The notes below the pieces were generated by a model. It was given only the letters and a program-made list of their open reading frames with translations, was not told the origin of the DNA and made no database searches. The position numbers and the translations under genes are program-made. Source: Geminicoccaceae bacterium (lineage in GTDB: Bacteria > Pseudomonadota > Alphaproteobacteria > Geminicoccales > Geminicoccaceae). From it: DNA of 64,000 nucleotides. Positions 1 through 7,979 of the stretch are shown one piece after another (position 1 is the stretch's first letter; each line of letters begins with the position of its first letter). The stretch spans positions 310,001-374,000 of the forward strand of contig JANQPX010000020.1 in the NCBI GenBank assembly GCA_028285265.1. Direction: 5' to 3'.

Positions 1-134
1 CACTGAGAAGCGCATCCTGAGGCGCTCCTCTTGAGTGCAAAAAGTGTGGCCAACATTCCCATAACATGTATAAGCAAGAACCTCGATTGCGCCGGATCTT
101 TCATATGCCAGCGCCACCAAGAAGGAGATCATCG

Positions 135-1181
135 ATGACGACCAACAGCGCGAGCGTTGGTATTTTGGGTGCGACCGGTTATACGGGTGCGGAGCTACTT
201 CGCCTGCTTGCCCGCCACGGCTCCGCCCGCGTCACCTGCATGACCTCCGAGCGATTTGCGGGACAGACCATTGACCGCGTCTTTCCTCATCTTGCCGGCC
301 GCGATCTGCCGACACTTTCCAAGATCGGTGAAGAGGATCTTGGAAAGCTCGATGTTGTCTTCGGTTGCCTACCTCATGGCACATCACAAGAGGTCATTGG
401 GGCGATGCCCAAGGGTCCGAAGATCGTGGATCTTTCTGCTGATTTTCGTTTAAAGGATCCGATCAACTATGAGCGCACTTATGGCAAGCCCCATGCCGCG
501 GTGGAACGGCAAGAGGCTGCCGTCTACGGCCTGACTGAGCTGGCTAGAGAGGCCGTGAAGAAGACTGATCTGGTCGCCAATCCAGGATGCTATCCCACGA
601 CGACGCAGTTGCCGCTACGCCCTTTGCTCGAAGCCGGGCTAATCAAACATGATTCGATTATCATCGATGCAAAATCTGGCGTCACAGGTGCCGGACGGGC
701 GCCGAAGGAAGGATCGCTCCACACCGAGGTCAGCGAAGGTCTTCATGCCTATGGTGTGAGCACGCATCGCCATACACCTGAGATTGAGCAAGGCCTCTCC
801 GAGTCAGCAGGCGAACCGATTGCTGTCACGTTTACGCCACATCTGGTGCCGATGAACCGCGGCATTCTCTCAACCACCTACGTTCATCTCAAGGGATCTG
901 TCGTCGCTGAGGATTTGCAAGACGCGTTGGAGAAGCGTTACCAGGGCGAGCCATTTGTCAAAGTTCTCCCCTTCCGGAGCCTTCCGGCAACGCGCCATGT
1001 CCGCGGTACAAATCGCTGTCTCATCGCCGTGCATCCCGGCCGTCTTCCGGATCGAGCGATTCTTTTGAGCGTGACCGATAATCTCGTCAAAGGTGCATCG
1101 GGCCAAGCTCTTCAGAACATGAATGTCATGCTCGACTTCCCGGAAGCGGAAGGATTGAAAGAGGAACCCCTTTTTCCGTAA
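135..1181 (+). CDS. argC: N-acetyl-gamma-glutamyl-phosphate reductase
   Basis: Third step of arginine biosynthesis: NADPH-dependent reduction of N-acetylglutamyl phosphate to the semialdehyde in the cytosol. The N-terminus has the Rossmann motif GILGATGYTGAELLRLL, and the catalytic cysteine is Cys152 in NPGCYP. The C-terminal half has the family's HTPEIEQ and PHLVPMNRG stretches. The frame is open upstream to 66, but an AAGGAG ribosome-binding site at 122-127 sits 7 nt before ATG 135, and the residues before it do not resemble ArgC, so I start at 135 (348 aa, normal length). It stands alone here; the usual alphaproteobacterial neighbours rpsI and rplM would lie upstream of the window if present. 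Confidence 0.96.
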   Translation: MTTNSASVGILGATGYTGAELLRLLARHGSARVTCMTSERFAGQTIDRVFPHLAGRDLPTLSKIGEEDLGKLDVVFGCLPHGTSQEVIGAMPKGPKIVDLSADFRLKDPINYERTYGKPHAAVERQEAAVYGLTELAREAVKKTDLVANPGCYPTTTQLPLRPLLEAGLIKHDSIIIDAKSGVTGAGRAPKEGSLHTEVSEGLHAYGVSTHRHTPEIEQGLSESAGEPIAVTFTPHLVPMNRGILSTTYVHLKGSVVAEDLQDALEKRYQGEPFVKVLPFRSLPATRHVRGTNRCLIAVHPGRLPDRAILLSVTDNLVKGASGQALQNMNVMLDFPEAEGLKEEPLFP

Positions 1182-1197
1182 GCCAAGACTGGAAAAA

Positions 1198-1215
1198 GAG
1201 GCCTGCGCTGGCCTC
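1198..1215 (-). terminator. Hairpin with T-run on the minus strand
   Basis: GAGGCC, 6-nt loop, GGCCTC. Read on the minus strand the hairpin is followed directly by TTTTT, the form of a Rho-independent terminator. No minus-strand gene lies upstream of it, so it would stop antisense transcription heading into argC. On the plus strand no T-run follows. Weak call. Confidence 0.3.
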
Positions 1216-1327
1216 CAGGCAACAACCGAGAAATATTGCCAAATACGTCGCGGTAAGAATTGACTCCATACGTCACAATTGACTTTGCTTGGGGTCATTC
1301 AACATACAGTTGCCTGGGAGCTGATAC

Positions 1328-2041
1328 ATGCGCCGATTGTTCGCCGCTGCGTTGATTCTTGCTTTGTCTTCCACGCTGTCTGCGGCCCAGACCTTGGGGG
1401 ATGCTGACGCTCTGCCCAGCGAGAGTGCCAATGGTGCAAAACTGCCATTTGGCCTCTTTGTCAGTCCCGCCGTGAGTACGCTTGGTCTCGGTCTGGAGGC
1501 AGGTGCGCGTCTCAACGACAATTTCGGCCTTCGGTTCGGCGGCAATTGGCTTGGTTTCGAGTATGACGGTGTCGAGGGCGACCTTGACTATGATGCCGAC
1601 GTGACCTTGGCATCGTTGGGAGCGCTGGTGGACTACCACCCCTTCAGCGGTGGCTTTCGCGTGAGTGGTGGGTTGCGCTTCAACTTCAATCAAGCAGATT
1701 TGGATGGCACGCCAACCGATGATATCGAAATTGGTAATGAGGTCTTCTCACCAGACGAAGTTGGCACCCTCACGGGCGATGCGACCTTTGATACCTTCGC
1801 GCCGTATCTCGGTATTGGCTATGGGGCGACGTTGCTCGAAGGGTCATTGTCCGTCGGCTTTGACCTTGGTGTGATGTATCAAGGCCAGGCCGATGTCGAT
1901 CTCGATGCTGAGAGTGGACTTCTATCCGATGACGCCGTGCTGCAAGATAACTTGGCGATTGAGGAAGGCGAAGTTGAGGACGATCTCGAGGATTTCGTGG
2001 TCTACCCCGTCGTCGGTCTGGCGATCATCTATCGCTTCTAG
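1328..2041 (+). CDS. Outer-membrane beta-barrel-like protein, function unknown
   Basis: 237-aa secreted protein. A signal peptide is visible (MRR, hydrophobic core, cleavage near ALSSTLSAAQ at about residue 21). The rest alternates short hydrophobic and polar strands with aromatic residues (NFGLRFGGNWLGFEYDG, FRVSGGLRFNFNQ, GYGATLLEGSLSVGFDLG) and ends in YPVVGLAIIYRF. A C-terminal aromatic F after alternating strands is typical of outer-membrane barrels. Long acidic loops (GDLDYDADV, a D/E-rich stretch before the last strand) may be extracellular. It resembles the OmpW/OmpA-barrel type in general form only; substrate and role cannot be read. It is separated from argC by 146 nt and from the next gene by a pseudogene-bearing gap. 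Confidence 0.7.
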   Translation: MRRLFAAALILALSSTLSAAQTLGDADALPSESANGAKLPFGLFVSPAVSTLGLGLEAGARLNDNFGLRFGGNWLGFEYDGVEGDLDYDADVTLASLGALVDYHPFSGGFRVSGGLRFNFNQADLDGTPTDDIEIGNEVFSPDEVGTLTGDATFDTFAPYLGIGYGATLLEGSLSVGFDLGVMYQGQADVDLDAESGLLSDDAVLQDNLAIEEGEVEDDLEDFVVYPVVGLAIIYRF

Positions 2042-2211
2042 CCCTATGCCGCTTTTGCCCGATAGTCACCGGCGACGCATCACCAGCCAGGCATGAGCAT
2101 GCCGGAAGTTGGCCGGCGAGATGAAAGAAGCAATATCCACCACAGCGCTGACTTCAGCAGGTCAAGCAGGTGACCGCGTGGGTCAATCCCATCAAAAATG
2201 ACGCCGTCATG

Positions 2212-2343
2212 GTTGATCCAAACTTAGACGTCCACGGCATCAATTGCCCTCGTGTCATTGACAGCTCGAACAGACCGAGCCTCATAGGCTCGAGTTCCAA
2301 CACACCGACTCTCATGACGAGCGGGAAGGCACCGGTTACCATC
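2212..2343 (+). pseudogene. Decayed C-terminal fragment of a GMC oxidoreductase
   Basis: About 44 codons in one frame match without gaps the C-terminal signature of GMC (choline dehydrogenase/glucose oxidase) flavoproteins: VDPNLDVHG, then RVIDSS, a proline, then NTPTLM and a terminal KA..I. In intact members this reads roughly VDPxLRVHG..LRVVDASvmPt..sgNtnAPtimiAEKAAD.I. The catalytic-pair histidine region upstream is absent, and the Asn of SGNTN is replaced (SSSNT). No start, FAD domain or longer frame is present, so this is a relic occupying the 317-nt gap before the enoyl-CoA hydratase gene. The open frame nominally begins at a GTG at 2170. The rest of the gap (2042-2211) shows nothing I can assign. 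Confidence 0.6.
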
Positions 2344-2358
2344 CAAGGAAATTGCTGA

Positions 2359-3141
2359 ATGTCCACCATCCGAATCAAGCGAGACGAACCTGTCGAGCAT
2401 GTCGTCCGATTGACGTTGGCGCGCCCGGCAAAGCTCAATGCTTTTGATCAGCTTATGCTTGATCAACTCGATCAGGCATTGACGATGCTGGAACGAGATA
2501 AGGAAACTCGTGTCGTCATCCTCACAGCTGAAGGAGGAAAAGCCTTTTGTGCCGGCGCCGATATTGTGACCTGGTCCGGATTAGAGCCGCTGGACATGTG
2601 GCGGGACTGGATTGCTAACGGTAACCGACTCTTTGACCGCTTGGCCCACCTGCGACAGCCGATGATTGCCGCGATCGATGGCCTCGCCTATGGCGGAGGT
2701 TTAGAGCTGGCCCTGACAGCTGATATCAGATTGGCGACGCCAAAAAGCCGTTTTGCCCTACCGGAAACCAGCATTGGTACAATCCCAGGCTGGGCTGGGA
2801 TTCGCCGCCTGGTGAAGCTAATCGGCCTGGCCCGTGCGAAAAGCATGGTGTTGACCGCGGATCCGATTAGCGCCGACGAGGCGTTGCAGGCCGGACTTCT
2901 CATGTCAGTTGTCGAGGCAGATAGCCTTGAAAGCCAATGCCTAGCTCTTGCGCAAACAATCGCTTCTCGCGGCCCCATTGCGACGCAGCTGGCAAAGGCC
3001 ATGCTTGACCAAGCTGCCAGCGAAGAACCCGGTCACGCCTTGCAGGGATTTGCCTCAGCCGTCACGGCGTATAGCGAAGATGGCAGAGAAGGTACCGCAT
3101 CCTTCAAGGAAAAGCGTAAGCCGTCGTTCAAGGGACACTGA
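2359..3141 (+). CDS. Enoyl-CoA hydratase/isomerase family protein
   Basis: 260-aa crotonase-fold protein, the usual length for a single-domain enoyl-CoA hydratase. Oxyanion-hole elements are visible: AFCAGADI (about residues 62-69) and GLAYGGGLELALTADIRLA (about 108-126). The second acidic region is LPETSIGTIPGWAG, so both glutamates expected in a hydratase appear present. It would hydrate 2-enoyl-CoA or act on a related acyl-CoA in beta-oxidation or an amino-acid/aromatic side path; the substrate cannot be read. The ATG is preceded by AAGGAAAT at suitable spacing. It is a single gene; a short inverted repeat lies just after it. Confidence 0.88.
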   Translation: MSTIRIKRDEPVEHVVRLTLARPAKLNAFDQLMLDQLDQALTMLERDKETRVVILTAEGGKAFCAGADIVTWSGLEPLDMWRDWIANGNRLFDRLAHLRQPMIAAIDGLAYGGGLELALTADIRLATPKSRFALPETSIGTIPGWAGIRRLVKLIGLARAKSMVLTADPISADEALQAGLLMSVVEADSLESQCLALAQTIASRGPIATQLAKAMLDQAASEEPGHALQGFASAVTAYSEDGREGTASFKEKRKPSFKGH

Positions 3142-3202
3142 GCCACCGCATCCCGCCGTCGTGCCTATCGCAACGATGGGACCATGTTCTCAGCTGCCAT
3201 CT

Positions 3203-3222
3203 CGTCGACCGTATTGTCGACG
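3203..3222 (+). terminator. Inverted repeat after the enoyl-CoA hydratase gene
   Basis: CGTCGAC, 6-nt loop, GTCGACG: a perfect 7-bp stem about 60 nt past the stop, followed by TTTC only. It may be a weak terminator or a protein-binding palindrome. Confidence 0.3.
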
Positions 3223-3312
3223 TTTCATTGGGAGATAGGTTCCACTTGATGGACAACTCATTTTTGGGATGGTGATCTCGGTGAAGATAGATCCGCATGA
3301 TGGAGCGGCCTG

Positions 3313-4149
3313 ATGGGCAAGCAATTGGAAGACCGGATTGCATCGCAATACAGCAATCCGGATCTCTTGGCTAACATCCTCGACGGCCTTGAGCGTTCTG
3401 GTGCCGACACATCGCGATTGTCGATCGAAGACTTGGCCCCCGTCGATGAGTTTCACACAGCAGGGCGCATCACCACACATCAGGCTTTGGCAATGACACC
3501 GATCTCATCAGGCATGCAGGTTCTTGATGCCGGTTCGGGGATTGGTGGAACGGCACGTTGCCTTGCACGCGAAAAGGGCTGTCATGTTACCGGTATCGAC
3601 TTGACCGCAGACTATGTCGACGTCGCGCGGGAGCTGAGTGCACGAACCGGCTTGAATGACGTTTGCACCTTTCAACAGGGAAGCGTACTCGACCTCCCCT
3701 TCGAAGACGCCACCTTTGATGCCGCTGTCAGTTTTCATGTTGCGATGAATATCGAGGATCGGACACGGTTCTATAGCGAGCTTTCACGGGTTCTGAGGCC
3801 GAAAGCGCCGCTTTGCCTGTTTGACGTGATGCAAGGACCAAACGCAGGCATGTCCTATCCGGTACCTTGGGCGGACATGGAGACCAACAGCTTCTTGAAG
3901 ACCCCTACTCAAACCAAATCCCTCGTCGAAGCTGCAGGCTTCGAGGTCGTTGCGCAAAAGAGTCTTCGGACATTTGCGATCGATTTCTTTCGCAAGGTCC
4001 TTGCAAAGGCTGCAACGCAGGACACCCCAGCGCTCGGTCTACATCTCTTAACCGGTGCCAAGACCGCAGAAAAATTCCACAACTACGCGAAAGGGTTAAA
4101 CGATCACATGGTCGATCCAGTGATCATGGTCGCCACGCGTCATTCGTGA
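3313..4149 (+). CDS. Class I SAM-dependent methyltransferase
   Basis: 278 aa. Motif I is VLDAGSGIGG (about residues 73-82), followed by GIDLTADYVDVAREL with the acidic ribose-binding residue, then VLDLPFEDATFDAA (motif II) and a post-II stretch RVLRPKAPLCLFD. This is the UbiE/COQ5-like fold and most resembles small-molecule N- or C-methyltransferases of the sarcosine/dimethylglycine methyltransferase type, but the acceptor cannot be decided. An N-terminal helical region of about 60 residues precedes the Rossmann core. It is a lone gene between the enoyl-CoA hydratase and a serine hydrolase. Confidence 0.85.
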   Translation: MGKQLEDRIASQYSNPDLLANILDGLERSGADTSRLSIEDLAPVDEFHTAGRITTHQALAMTPISSGMQVLDAGSGIGGTARCLAREKGCHVTGIDLTADYVDVARELSARTGLNDVCTFQQGSVLDLPFEDATFDAAVSFHVAMNIEDRTRFYSELSRVLRPKAPLCLFDVMQGPNAGMSYPVPWADMETNSFLKTPTQTKSLVEAAGFEVVAQKSLRTFAIDFFRKVLAKAATQDTPALGLHLLTGAKTAEKFHNYAKGLNDHMVDPVIMVATRHS

Positions 4150-4308
4150 ACGACACGTGATCGAAAGCCACAGCATCCAGGAATTCCAGGGCATGCTGCT
4201 CGAACCCCTTGTGCCCTGCCCTCCTGATCAATAGCCTCCCGCTAGTTCGACCGACCAATGGTCCATTCTGGACGATCTTTTGCGTCGAAAAAGCAAGGCA
4301 TTGACCGA

Positions 4309-5514
4309 ATGAATGAGAGATCAGGCGTCCGCTTTTGGCTGCTTTCATTTGCCCTTGTGGCCATAGTCCTCCTCGCTGGTTTTGCCCTATGGCTCAATGA
4401 CGACACACCTCCCTTTGACGAAAGCTGGTCTATTGCAGCGCCGGCCAGTCAAGGCATGGATCAGATGGCCCTGGAAGCACTCGATGACGAACTAGTCAGG
4501 CGCAGCACTGACGCTTGGCTCGTCGTTAGAAACGGCAAGATCGTCCACGAATGGTATCGCGACCCGTCCGTCAATCGACGGTTCGGCGCGGCGTCCATGT
4601 CAAAGGCCTTGGTCGGTGGACTTGGTCTGATGCTGGCGGCAGATCGAGGCCTTCTGCAATGGGAGCAACCTGCCAGCCAATATGTCGACTCATGGCGCGA
4701 TGTACCACAGCGCAGCGCGGTGACGCTATGGCAGCTTGCCAATCACAGTTCTGGCATGGCGCATCCGGTGGAACCCGATGAGGCTGGCGAAGAGGCCGCT
4801 TTATGGGAAACACGCTTTTGGGAGCGACATGACGACCTCATGCGCCACATCGAACAAGATGTACCATTCCTGTTTCAGCCCGGCACCGCTGTTAGCTATA
4901 GCGGTCCCGGCTACGTCGTCCTCAGTCGCGCGCTCGGTGAAGCTATGCGCGGCAGCGAATGGACGGATCTTAAGAGTCTATTGGACAAGGAGCTGATGAC
5001 GCAGCTCGATCTTCACCCGCAGAGCTGGTCGATCGGCTATGACGACGACTTGTTCAGGGTTGACGGCTTGAATCTCCATGCGACCTGGGGAGGCGCTGCC
5101 TTCACCCTCCGCGCCACCGCTCGCATCGGCCAGCTTTTGTTGCAACGGGGTGTATGGCAAAAGCGTCAACTCTTAAGCGATCACGTCGTGAAGAGGGCGA
5201 TAACGTTTGACGGCATGACGACGACTCCGACCTCCATTCAAACCGGCCAGCAGCCCGCTCCGGCACTGGGATGGTGGTCCAATGAATTTGGGGCGCTCAA
5301 GTCATTGCCTCGGGATGCATTTCTGGCCGCGGGGGCCGGCCATCGCGTTCTGATCGTCGTCCCAAGCCTTGATCTCGTCATCGTCCGCTATGGTAAACGT
5401 TTGGGTGTGGACCACTGGGATGGAGATTTCTGGCAGGTACTCGACGAAGTTTTGTTGGCACCAGTCATTCATGCCATCGACGACGATCATCAATCTGCCA
5501 CATGTTGCCAATAA
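4309..5514 (+). CDS. Membrane-anchored serine hydrolase, class C beta-lactamase family
   Basis: Beta-lactamase-family (PF00144-type) serine hydrolase. From ATG 4309 an N-terminal membrane segment is seen (FWLLSFALVAIVLLAGFALW, about residues 9-28), so the enzyme is probably periplasmic and anchored or secreted. The nucleophile motif SxxK is Ser96-Met-Ser-Lys99, and the tyrosine motif is in SYSGPGYVVL. An HRVLIV strand near the end takes the place of the third KTG/HxG element. Such proteins act as esterases, D-aminopeptidases or 6-aminohexanoate-oligomer hydrolases; no call between these is possible. The frame opens at 4258, but the extra 17 residues are polar and precede the membrane anchor, so 4309 is preferred. 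Confidence 0.83.
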   Translation: MNERSGVRFWLLSFALVAIVLLAGFALWLNDDTPPFDESWSIAAPASQGMDQMALEALDDELVRRSTDAWLVVRNGKIVHEWYRDPSVNRRFGAASMSKALVGGLGLMLAADRGLLQWEQPASQYVDSWRDVPQRSAVTLWQLANHSSGMAHPVEPDEAGEEAALWETRFWERHDDLMRHIEQDVPFLFQPGTAVSYSGPGYVVLSRALGEAMRGSEWTDLKSLLDKELMTQLDLHPQSWSIGYDDDLFRVDGLNLHATWGGAAFTLRATARIGQLLLQRGVWQKRQLLSDHVVKRAITFDGMTTTPTSIQTGQQPAPALGWWSNEFGALKSLPRDAFLAAGAGHRVLIVVPSLDLVIVRYGKRLGVDHWDGDFWQVLDEVLLAPVIHAIDDDHQSATCCQ

Positions 5515-5625
5515 CCGCATATTGGGCAGCAAGACGCTCTGGCGCCACCGCCGTGACGTCTGAAGCGTGCTCCCAAACGCGACCGGATTAGGCTCGGTTC
5601 ACATCGCCCATGCATGATGAGGACT

Positions 5626-5642
5626 TCGGGTCTATGACCCGA
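5626..5642. terminator. Hairpin between convergent genes
   Basis: TCGGGTC-TAT-GACCCGA: a perfect 7-bp stem that contains the stop codon of the minus-strand MocR gene and lies about 110 nt after the serine hydrolase gene. It has no T-run on either strand, so it is only a possible bidirectional barrier. Confidence 0.3.
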
Positions 5643-7110
5643 CGATCGCGTCAACGAGCCTGGCGGCAGCCCGTTTAATCGACGATCCACTCACGCCGGC
5701 ATAGCCGAGAACTAGCCCCCTACGGGCCGGCTCTCCACGGTAGTATGACGAAAGAGCCGGCGCTTGCACGCCTAATCTCCGAGCACCGTTGGTGATGGCG
5801 CGGTCGTTGCAAGCCTTCTTGAAATGCCCGACCAGATGCATACCGGCGTCGACCGGCATCAGCTTCAATTGATCACGAACCGGCCTTAGCCCCTCAATGA
5901 GATTGGCCTGACGTTCCAGGTAGAGCGGACGCATGCGCCGAATATGGCTGGCAAGATGTCCTTCTTCGATGAAGTCAGTCAAAGCTGCCTGCGCGATCGA
6001 CGACGGGTGGGCGTCGATCAAGGTCCGTATCTTCAAAAATGCGTCGAGTAAGTGGTCCGGCACCACCATGTAGCCCAGGCGAACGCCTGGAAACATGACC
6101 TTAGAGAACGTGCCGAGATAAATGACTCGATCGCCCTGATCCAATCCTTGTAGTGCAGCGAGGGGTCGACCTGCGTAGCGATACTCGCTGTCATAGTCGT
6201 CCTCGAGCACAAAGCTTCCTGCATTGCGCGCAGCGTCCAACAGTTCAAGTCGCCGGGCTAGGCTCATTGTAACGCCAAGCGGGAACTGGTGTGATGGCGA
6301 TATGCAGATCATCCTTGGTGAGCTGGCACGTACAAGTCCGTCAGTAACGCTCATACCCTCGTCGTCGACCGGAACCGGCACCAACTTGGCACCGGCTGCT
6401 CCCAACACAGCGCCTGTCGGCCAATATCCCGGCTCTTCGATCCAGACCGCATCACCCGGATCGATCAAGACACGTGCCGCGAGGTCAAGAGCCTGACGCG
6501 AACCCGCTGTGATGATCACCTGCTCAGGTCGGCAAAAAACAGCGCGCGCCGTGGCGAGGTAGTCAGCAATCGCCGCACAAAGTCGCGAAGCGCCGCCCGG
6601 CGCTGTGCCCGAGAGGGCTTCGGTAGTCGGCCGTCGCCAATGACGACCAAGCAATCGCGCCCACTCCTTGAAAGGAAAGAGATCGACTTCCGGCAAGCCT
6701 GGTGCGAACGGGTGCCTTGGTGTTGACTCACCAGCCATCGACATCAACCAAGAGGCGCGTCGCGAAGGCGACAAGACCTTCGTCTTAGGCCCCGGCCCAA
6801 CGATATTGGTCCCTGGCTTCGTCTGGATTTGTTCTTTGGGCAAGTGAGCCGGGACGAAGGAACCGGAGCCCGTCCTCGCCTCGATATAGCCTTCGGCAGC
6901 GAGCTGATCGAACGCCGACGTTACCGTATTTCTCGATACAGAAAGGGCATGGGCCAATGCACGACTTGCGGGCAGCCGTACGCCAGGACGCAAGTGCCCT
7001 TCCAAAATGGCACTCCTGATACCGAAATAAATCTGCCGATGGAGTGGTGTTGAGGAGGCCGAATCAAGTGTCAACGCTGGCAAGGGGAGATCACGTGCCT
7101 GTTTTGCCAT
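5632..7110 (-). CDS. MocR/PdxR-type regulator (GntR HTH + aminotransferase-like domain)
   Basis: Two-domain regulator of about 492 aa, normal for the MocR subfamily. The N-terminal winged helix is seen in LHRQIYFGIRSAILEGHLRPG and in ALSVSRNTVTSAFDQLAAEGYI. The C-terminal fold-type-I aminotransferase half has LEDDYDSEYRY and GTFSKVMFPGVRLGY with the PLP-binding lysine in GTFSK, so it can probably sense PLP. The start is ATG 7110, with an in-frame GTG one codon earlier. It is divergent from pdxJ across 116 nt, a layout typical of a MocR protein controlling vitamin B6 synthesis. The PdxR role is inferred from this context; other MocR proteins control GABA or taurine use. Confidence 0.85.
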   Translation of the reverse strand: MAKQARDLPLPALTLDSASSTPLHRQIYFGIRSAILEGHLRPGVRLPASRALAHALSVSRNTVTSAFDQLAAEGYIEARTGSGSFVPAHLPKEQIQTKPGTNIVGPGPKTKVLSPSRRASWLMSMAGESTPRHPFAPGLPEVDLFPFKEWARLLGRHWRRPTTEALSGTAPGGASRLCAAIADYLATARAVFCRPEQVIITAGSRQALDLAARVLIDPGDAVWIEEPGYWPTGAVLGAAGAKLVPVPVDDEGMSVTDGLVRASSPRMICISPSHQFPLGVTMSLARRLELLDAARNAGSFVLEDDYDSEYRYAGRPLAALQGLDQGDRVIYLGTFSKVMFPGVRLGYMVVPDHLLDAFLKIRTLIDAHPSSIAQAALTDFIEEGHLASHIRRMRPLYLERQANLIEGLRPVRDQLKLMPVDAGMHLVGHFKKACNDRAITNGARRLGVQAPALSSYYRGEPARRGLVLGYAGVSGSSIKRAAARLVDAIVGS

Positions 7111-7125
7111 CACATTATGAGTCCA

Positions 7126-7172
7126 ATTGGCGCCAAAGATTTATCATTATTGGCTCTTTTTACCAAGCCAAT
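7126..7172. promoter_or_regulatory. Candidate MocR operator in the mocR-pdxJ intergenic region
   Basis: Three copies of the hexamer ATTGGC lie in the 116-nt divergent region: forward at 7126-7131 and 7149-7154 (23 bp apart) and inverted (GCCAAT) at 7167-7172, so the last two form ATTGGC-N12-GCCAAT. Direct repeats about two helical turns apart plus an inverted half-site match how MocR dimers are known to bind. The surrounding bases (TTATCATTATT, TTTTTACC) are the most AT-rich here and likely hold the promoters. Confidence 0.4.
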
Positions 7173-7226
7173 CAATGCTACGATCCATGTTCGATGGAGA
7201 TCTGTGCTGTGACCAGGAGGCGTGAC

Positions 7227-7979
7227 ATGATGGAGACCAAACTCAGCGTCAATCTCAACAAGGTGGCGCTTCTCAGGAACCAGCGTGATGTCGGCTATCC
7301 CTCGGTTTTGGAGATGGCTCGAATGGTTATCGTCGCCGGGGCTCATGGTCTCACCGTTCACCCGAGACCGGATGAGCGCCATATCCGTCGGAGCGATGTT
7401 CCAGCACTGGCCTCGTTGGTCGCCAATGAGTTGCCCGACGGCATTGAATTCAACATTGAGGGCAATCCGACTCCTGACTTCATCGCTCTGGTACGTGACG
7501 TGAGGCCTCACCAGGTGACGTTGGTGCCAGACTCTCCCGAGCAACGGACCTCTGACCATGGCTGGGATCTCGATGCCGAATTCGTCAAGCTTTCCAGCAT
7601 CATGGACGACCTGAGATCATCAGGTGCGCGCATCAGTTTGTTTATGGACCCAGAGCCTGGGGCAATGGCGCAGGTTGCGGCGCTTGGGGTTCAACGGATT
7701 GAACTCTACACAGAGCCTTATGCTAGCGCGTTCGGAACGCCGGCAGCGGCGGCGATGCTCGAGCGCTATGTAGAAACAGCAACAGCGGCTTCGGAGGCCG
7801 GTCTTGGCATCAACGCCGGCCATGATCTCAATCTCGACAATCTTCCAGCCTTTCGTCAGGCGCTCGGTAATCTTGCCGAGGTCAGCATTGGCCATGCCAT
7901 CACTGCAGATGCGCTCCGAATCGGCTTTCCAGCAGCGGTCGAGGCCTATCTTCGGGCACTACGCCTGCCCGTCGCCTAG
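7227..7979 (+). CDS. pdxJ: Pyridoxine 5'-phosphate synthase
   Basis: Condenses 1-deoxyxylulose 5-phosphate with 3-amino-2-oxopropyl phosphate to pyridoxine 5'-phosphate. The (beta/alpha)8 barrel is recognisable from KLSVNLNKVALLRNQR at the N-terminus, GLTVHPRPDERHIR, FNIEGNP, QVTLVPD, INAGHDLNLDN and SIGHAI. The opening motif is the SVNxNK type rather than the GVNIDHVATxRNAR type usual in proteobacteria. Start chosen at ATG 7227 (a second ATG follows immediately), preceded by AGGAGG at 7215-7220; the open frame reaches 7044 but overlaps the divergent regulator. 250 aa, normal length. Its stop and that of the convergent downstream gene share the palindrome CTAG. Confidence 0.93.
   Translation: MMETKLSVNLNKVALLRNQRDVGYPSVLEMARMVIVAGAHGLTVHPRPDERHIRRSDVPALASLVANELPDGIEFNIEGNPTPDFIALVRDVRPHQVTLVPDSPEQRTSDHGWDLDAEFVKLSSIMDDLRSSGARISLFMDPEPGAMAQVAALGVQRIELYTEPYASAFGTPAAAAMLERYVETATAASEAGLGINAGHDLNLDNLPAFRQALGNLAEVSIGHAITADALRIGFPAAVEAYLRALRLPVA

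Noticed and set aside
2260-2340. tRNA-like stretch (GGCTCGAGTTCC)
   Set aside because: Resembles a T-arm but no acceptor, anticodon or D arms fit; the region is better explained as the GMC-oxidoreductase relic.
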